From JBCBSZ01 sp039185015 (GTDB lineage: Bacteria; Actinomycetota; Acidimicrobiia; Acidimicrobiales; Poriferisodalaceae), in NCBI GenBank assembly GCA_039185015.1, contig JBCDAU010000026.1, forward strand, positions 1 to 64,000: 64,000 bases of DNA, written 5' to 3'. The notes beneath the pieces are model-generated. The model had not been told where the DNA came from, did no database searches, and saw only the letters and a program-made list of their open reading frames with translations. Shown in pieces: positions 61,439-64,000 of the stretch (the stretch's first letter is position 1; each line of letters starts with the position of its first letter). Both the position numbers and the translations under genes were made by a program.

Positions 61439-62490
61439 GACCGGTCTCCGTGCACGATCTCGACGACGCGACGGAGGGCGGCGGGATCGGTCTCGGGCAG
61501 CACGCCGTGACCGAGGTTGAAGATGTGGCCGGGCCGGCCGTCGTTCCGGGCGAGGACGTCGCGCGTCGCGGCCTCGACCACGGGGATCGGCGCCAGGCAC
61601 ACAGCGGGGTCGAGGTTGCCCTGCACCGCCGTGTCGCCGACCCGGTCGCGGGCGAGGTCGAGCGGCACCCGCCAGTCGATGCCGACGATGTCGGGACCGG
61701 TGTCGGCGATGAGGCCCAGCAGCTCACCGGTGCCGACGCCGAAGTGGGCCCTCGGGACCCCGAGATCGGCGACGCGCTCGAAGATCGCCCGGGTGTGGGG
61801 CGCGACGTGGGTGGCGTAGGTGGCCGGGTCGAGCGCACCGGCCCAGCTGTCGAAGAGCTGGAGGGCCGAGGCGCCGTTGACGACCTGGAGTCGGAGGAAC
61901 TCGACCGCGATGTCGGCGATGCGTTCGCACAACTCGTGCCAGAGCTTGGGCTCGCCGAGCATCATCGCCTTGGTGCGACCGTGTGTGCGGCTCGGGCGGC
62001 CCTCGATCAGGTAGCTCGCGAGCGTGAAGGGCGCGCCGGCGAAGCCGAGCAGGGGGACCGGGAGCTCGCGGGCGAGGATCCGGACGGTCTCGGTGACGTG
62101 CTGGACGTCGCCCGGCTCCATCGGTCGGAGGCGGGCGAGGTCGGCGGCCGAGCGGATCGGCGGGTCGGTGACCGGACCGACCCCCGGCTCGATGTCGACG
62201 CCGACGCCGATGGCGGCGAGCGGCGTGACGATGTCGGAGTAGAGCACCGCGGCGTCGACGCCGTAGCGGCGGACCGGCTGCAGCGTGATCTCGGCGGCGA
62301 GGTCGGGCACCTGGATCGTGTCGAGGATCGAGCCCGGCCGGCGGACCTCGTGGTACTCGGGCAGGTGTCTGCCCGCCTGACGCTGGAACCAGACCGGCGT
62401 CGTCGGCGACGGTTTCCCCGTCGCCGCGAGGAGGTACGGGGCGTCACCGAACGTGTGGAACGGGTGGTCGGCCGCCAGCGCACTGCTCAC
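61435..62490 (-). CDS. hemE: Uroporphyrinogen decarboxylase
   Basis: A 351-residue protein, normal for HemE, from a GTG start. PVWFQRQAGRHLPEYHEVR is the N-terminal signature, with the two active-site Arg residues; VLYSDIVTPLAAIG contains the catalytic Asp. LLGFAGAPFTLASYLIEG and FNLGHGVLPETDP complete the family blocks. It converts uroporphyrinogen III to coproporphyrinogen III. It is the first gene of the overlapping hemE - ferrochelatase-like - hemY - sortase - lnt operon. Confidence 0.96.
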   Translation of the reverse strand: MSSALAADHPFHTFGDAPYLLAATGKPSPTTPVWFQRQAGRHLPEYHEVRRPGSILDTIQVPDLAAEITLQPVRRYGVDAAVLYSDIVTPLAAIGVGVDIEPGVGPVTDPPIRSAADLARLRPMEPGDVQHVTETVRILARELPVPLLGFAGAPFTLASYLIEGRPSRTHGRTKAMMLGEPKLWHELCERIADIAVEFLRLQVVNGASALQLFDSWAGALDPATYATHVAPHTRAIFERVADLGVPRAHFGVGTGELLGLIADTGPDIVGIDWRVPLDLARDRVGDTAVQGNLDPAVCLAPIPVVEAATRDVLARNDGRPGHIFNLGHGVLPETDPAALRRVVEIVHGDRS

Positions 62491-62601
62491 GCTCCGTACC
62501 GTATCGGTGGCCAGAGGTGTGGGTGCCCGACTCGGGGCGTTCCGTGCGTCACTGCCAGCGGAGCGCGGTCCGAGCCCCCTTGCGCGTTCCTGTCGGCGCC
62601 C

Positions 62602-63420
62602 CTACAACCCGTAGCCGAAGCGGGCGAGTCGGTCCCGGACGGCCGTCGGCACCCACGGGTTCACGGCGTCCATGGCCATCGCGTCGGGGCCGACGAGGTA
62701 CCGGGCCCGGGGGCGCGAGCTGCCGATCGCCTTGGCCACGGTCTTCGCGACCGAGGCCGGGTCGCCCATGGCCCAGGTCGAGCGCTCGAGGGTCTGACGG
62801 GCGCGTGCGAAGGCGCTGTCGTAGCCCTGCCCCCGGTACCGCACGGCGTCGCGGTCGAGGTCGTCGAAGATGCTGGTGCGGAAGAAGCCCGGCTCGACGA
62901 GGACGACGTGGATGCCGTCGCCGGCGACCTCCTGGCGCAGCGCGTCGGACACGGCCTCGAGCCCGTGTTTGGCCGCCTGGTACCAGCCGGTCATCGGCAT
63001 GGTGATCCGACCGAGGATCGACGAGATCATCACCACGTGGCCGCCGCCCCGCTCACGCTGGTGGGGGATGGCCGCCCGTGCGAGACGCACCGGCGCCAGC
63101 AGCATCGTGTCGATGAGCGCGGACGCGTCGGCGTCGTCGACGAGCTCGACCGGCGCCGACATGCCGTAGCCGGCGTTGTTGACGAGGGCGTCCGGGCGGA
63201 TCTCGTCGATCAGCTCGGCGCCCCGCTCGGCATCGACGACGTCGAGCAGTCGGTGCTCGACCTCGACGCCGGCCTCGGCGGCGGCGTCGTGGAGCGGGGT
63301 GGCCTTCTCCTCGGACCGGACGGTCCCGACGACGCGGTGCCCTCGCTTCGCCAGCTCGATCGCCGTGGCGAGGCCGAGCCCCGAGTTGGCGCCGGTGACC
63401 AGGCAGGTGCGATCGCTCAT
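62602..63420 (-). CDS. Short-chain dehydrogenase/reductase
   Basis: A 272-residue classical SDR from the ATG at 63420. NAD(P) binding: LVTGANSGLGLATAIELAKRGHRVVGTVR. The NNAG motif (LVNNAGYG), active-site Ser (ISSILG), and YQAAK (catalytic Tyr and Lys) are intact. Substrate is unknown. It lies between hemE, on the same strand, and the divergent HelD-like gene. Confidence 0.92.
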   Translation of the reverse strand: MSDRTCLVTGANSGLGLATAIELAKRGHRVVGTVRSEEKATPLHDAAAEAGVEVEHRLLDVVDAERGAELIDEIRPDALVNNAGYGMSAPVELVDDADASALIDTMLLAPVRLARAAIPHQRERGGGHVVMISSILGRITMPMTGWYQAAKHGLEAVSDALRQEVAGDGIHVVLVEPGFFRTSIFDDLDRDAVRYRGQGYDSAFARARQTLERSTWAMGDPASVAKTVAKAIGSSRPRARYLVGPDAMAMDAVNPWVPTAVRDRLARFGYGL

Positions 63421-63613
63421 CGCCACAGCTTCCTCGACGAGGCGGTCGCGGTGCGAGGCGGCAGTGCCCTGGCCCTGCCCCGAGCAGGCGACTCGATGGG
63501 AGCCCGCCAGCGCGGTCGTCCGACCACGCGAACGGCCTCGCTCGCATCTGGATCTCGCGCCCGCGCCGATAGCATCAACGGTTCCCTTCGATGCGGAGGA
63601 GCGCAGCACAACG

Positions 63614-64000
63614 GTGTCCGACGACCCCACCCTGCCCGCCCCTGACGGGCCGAGAAACGGTGCGGAGCGGCGCGACGGCGAGGGCCCGACCGAGCTCGAG
63701 CTCGAGCAGCGTCACGTCGACCGGGCCTATGACGCCCTCGAAGCAGCGCGTGAGCGTGCGCTCTCGCTTCGGTCCATGGTCGAGGTCGGCCGCGGGGGGA
63801 CCAACCAGGCCCGCGTCGAGGCCGACGTCATCGAGGACACCATCCGCGACCGTCTCGCCCAGCTCGAGCTCGGCGACGTCGCGCTCGTCTTCGGACGCAT
63901 CGACACCGACGCCGACGCCTTTCACATCGGCCGCGTCGCCGTGTCCGACGACAGCCAGGAGCCGCTCGTCATCGACTGGCGGGCTCCGGTCGCCGAGCCG
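63614..64000 (+). CDS. HelD-type ATP-dependent helicase, 5' part
   Basis: The first 129 codons of a gene that runs off the window, from the GTG at 63614 with GGAGGAG at 63596-63602 upstream. The coiled-coil opening (ELELEQRHVDRAYDALEAARERALSLRSMVEV) and the module LVFGRIDT then EPLVIDWRAPVAEP are typical of actinobacterial HelD/UvrD-like helicases that displace or recycle stalled RNA polymerase. The ATPase motifs are beyond the end. Confidence 0.88.
   Translation, partial: MSDDPTLPAPDGPRNGAERRDGEGPTELELEQRHVDRAYDALEAARERALSLRSMVEVGRGGTNQARVEADVIEDTIRDRLAQLELGDVALVFGRIDTDADAFHIGRVAVSDDSQEPLVIDWRAPVAEP

Noticed and set aside
61450..63645. 731-codon plus-strand frame over hemE and the SDR gene
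   Set aside because: It is antisense to two clearly recognised genes and carries no motif.

Overview
The window is high-GC DNA with many GTG starts and 1-20 bp gene overlaps. No rRNA or phylogenetic marker is present. Gene content (class E sortase, HemE/HemY haem genes, paired FAS1-type and MaoC dehydratases, MoxR/DUF58/vWA operon, many ECF sigma factors) fits a free-living actinobacterium. My inference is an Acidimicrobiia-like lineage, with moderate confidence only.

Layout. 0.2-2.0 kb: an atypical sigma-like gene and an unknown partner. 2.2-4.5 kb: a tight four-gene operon of RHH antitoxin, Doc toxin, a nucleoside-deoxyribosyltransferase-like protein and an ImmA/IrrE-type peptidase. 4.7-7.3 kb: a META-domain lipoprotein, two frameshifted genes (MarR, DUF4304) and a hypothetical gene. 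7.6-9.6 kb: a lone ccmF. 9.4-17.4 kb: a four-gene operon of coiled-coil membrane protein, MoxR ATPase, DUF58 protein and a giant membrane protein with three vWA motifs. 17.6-22.6 kb: an accessory stretch of lower apparent GC, with two decayed IS3-type transposases, a secreted protein, a lipoprotein and a LuxR-type regulator.

22.6-35.0 kb: a phosphotransferase, then the most unusual part of the window. Three ECF sigma factors each overlap by 4 bp with a single-pass membrane protein bearing a large extracytoplasmic domain (Kelch propeller, BNR repeats, or unrecognised). Three further membrane-anchored proteins lie between and after them, two being paralogues of each other and one carrying an N-terminal zinc ribbon. 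An IS end remnant lies inside this array. 35.1-35.3 kb: tRNA-Leu(UAA) with a truncated tandem copy.

35.3-64.0 kb is mostly housekeeping or metabolic: YbaK-type deacylase, ASCH-cupin fusion, dehydratase pair, VOC and FAH enzymes, tandem PAS-GAF-GGDEF diguanylate cyclases, acyl-CoA ligase, YqgE, DoxX, a PQQ-type sugar dehydrogenase, TesB, GtrA, a YjjI/YjjW glycyl radical enzyme pair, a VapC fragment, a serine hydrolase, a glycan operon (GT4, methyltransferase, six-hairpin protein), map, dtd, and an overlapping minus-strand operon hemE - ferrochelatase-like gene - hemY - sortase - lnt. An SDR gene and the 5' end of a HelD-type helicase close the window.
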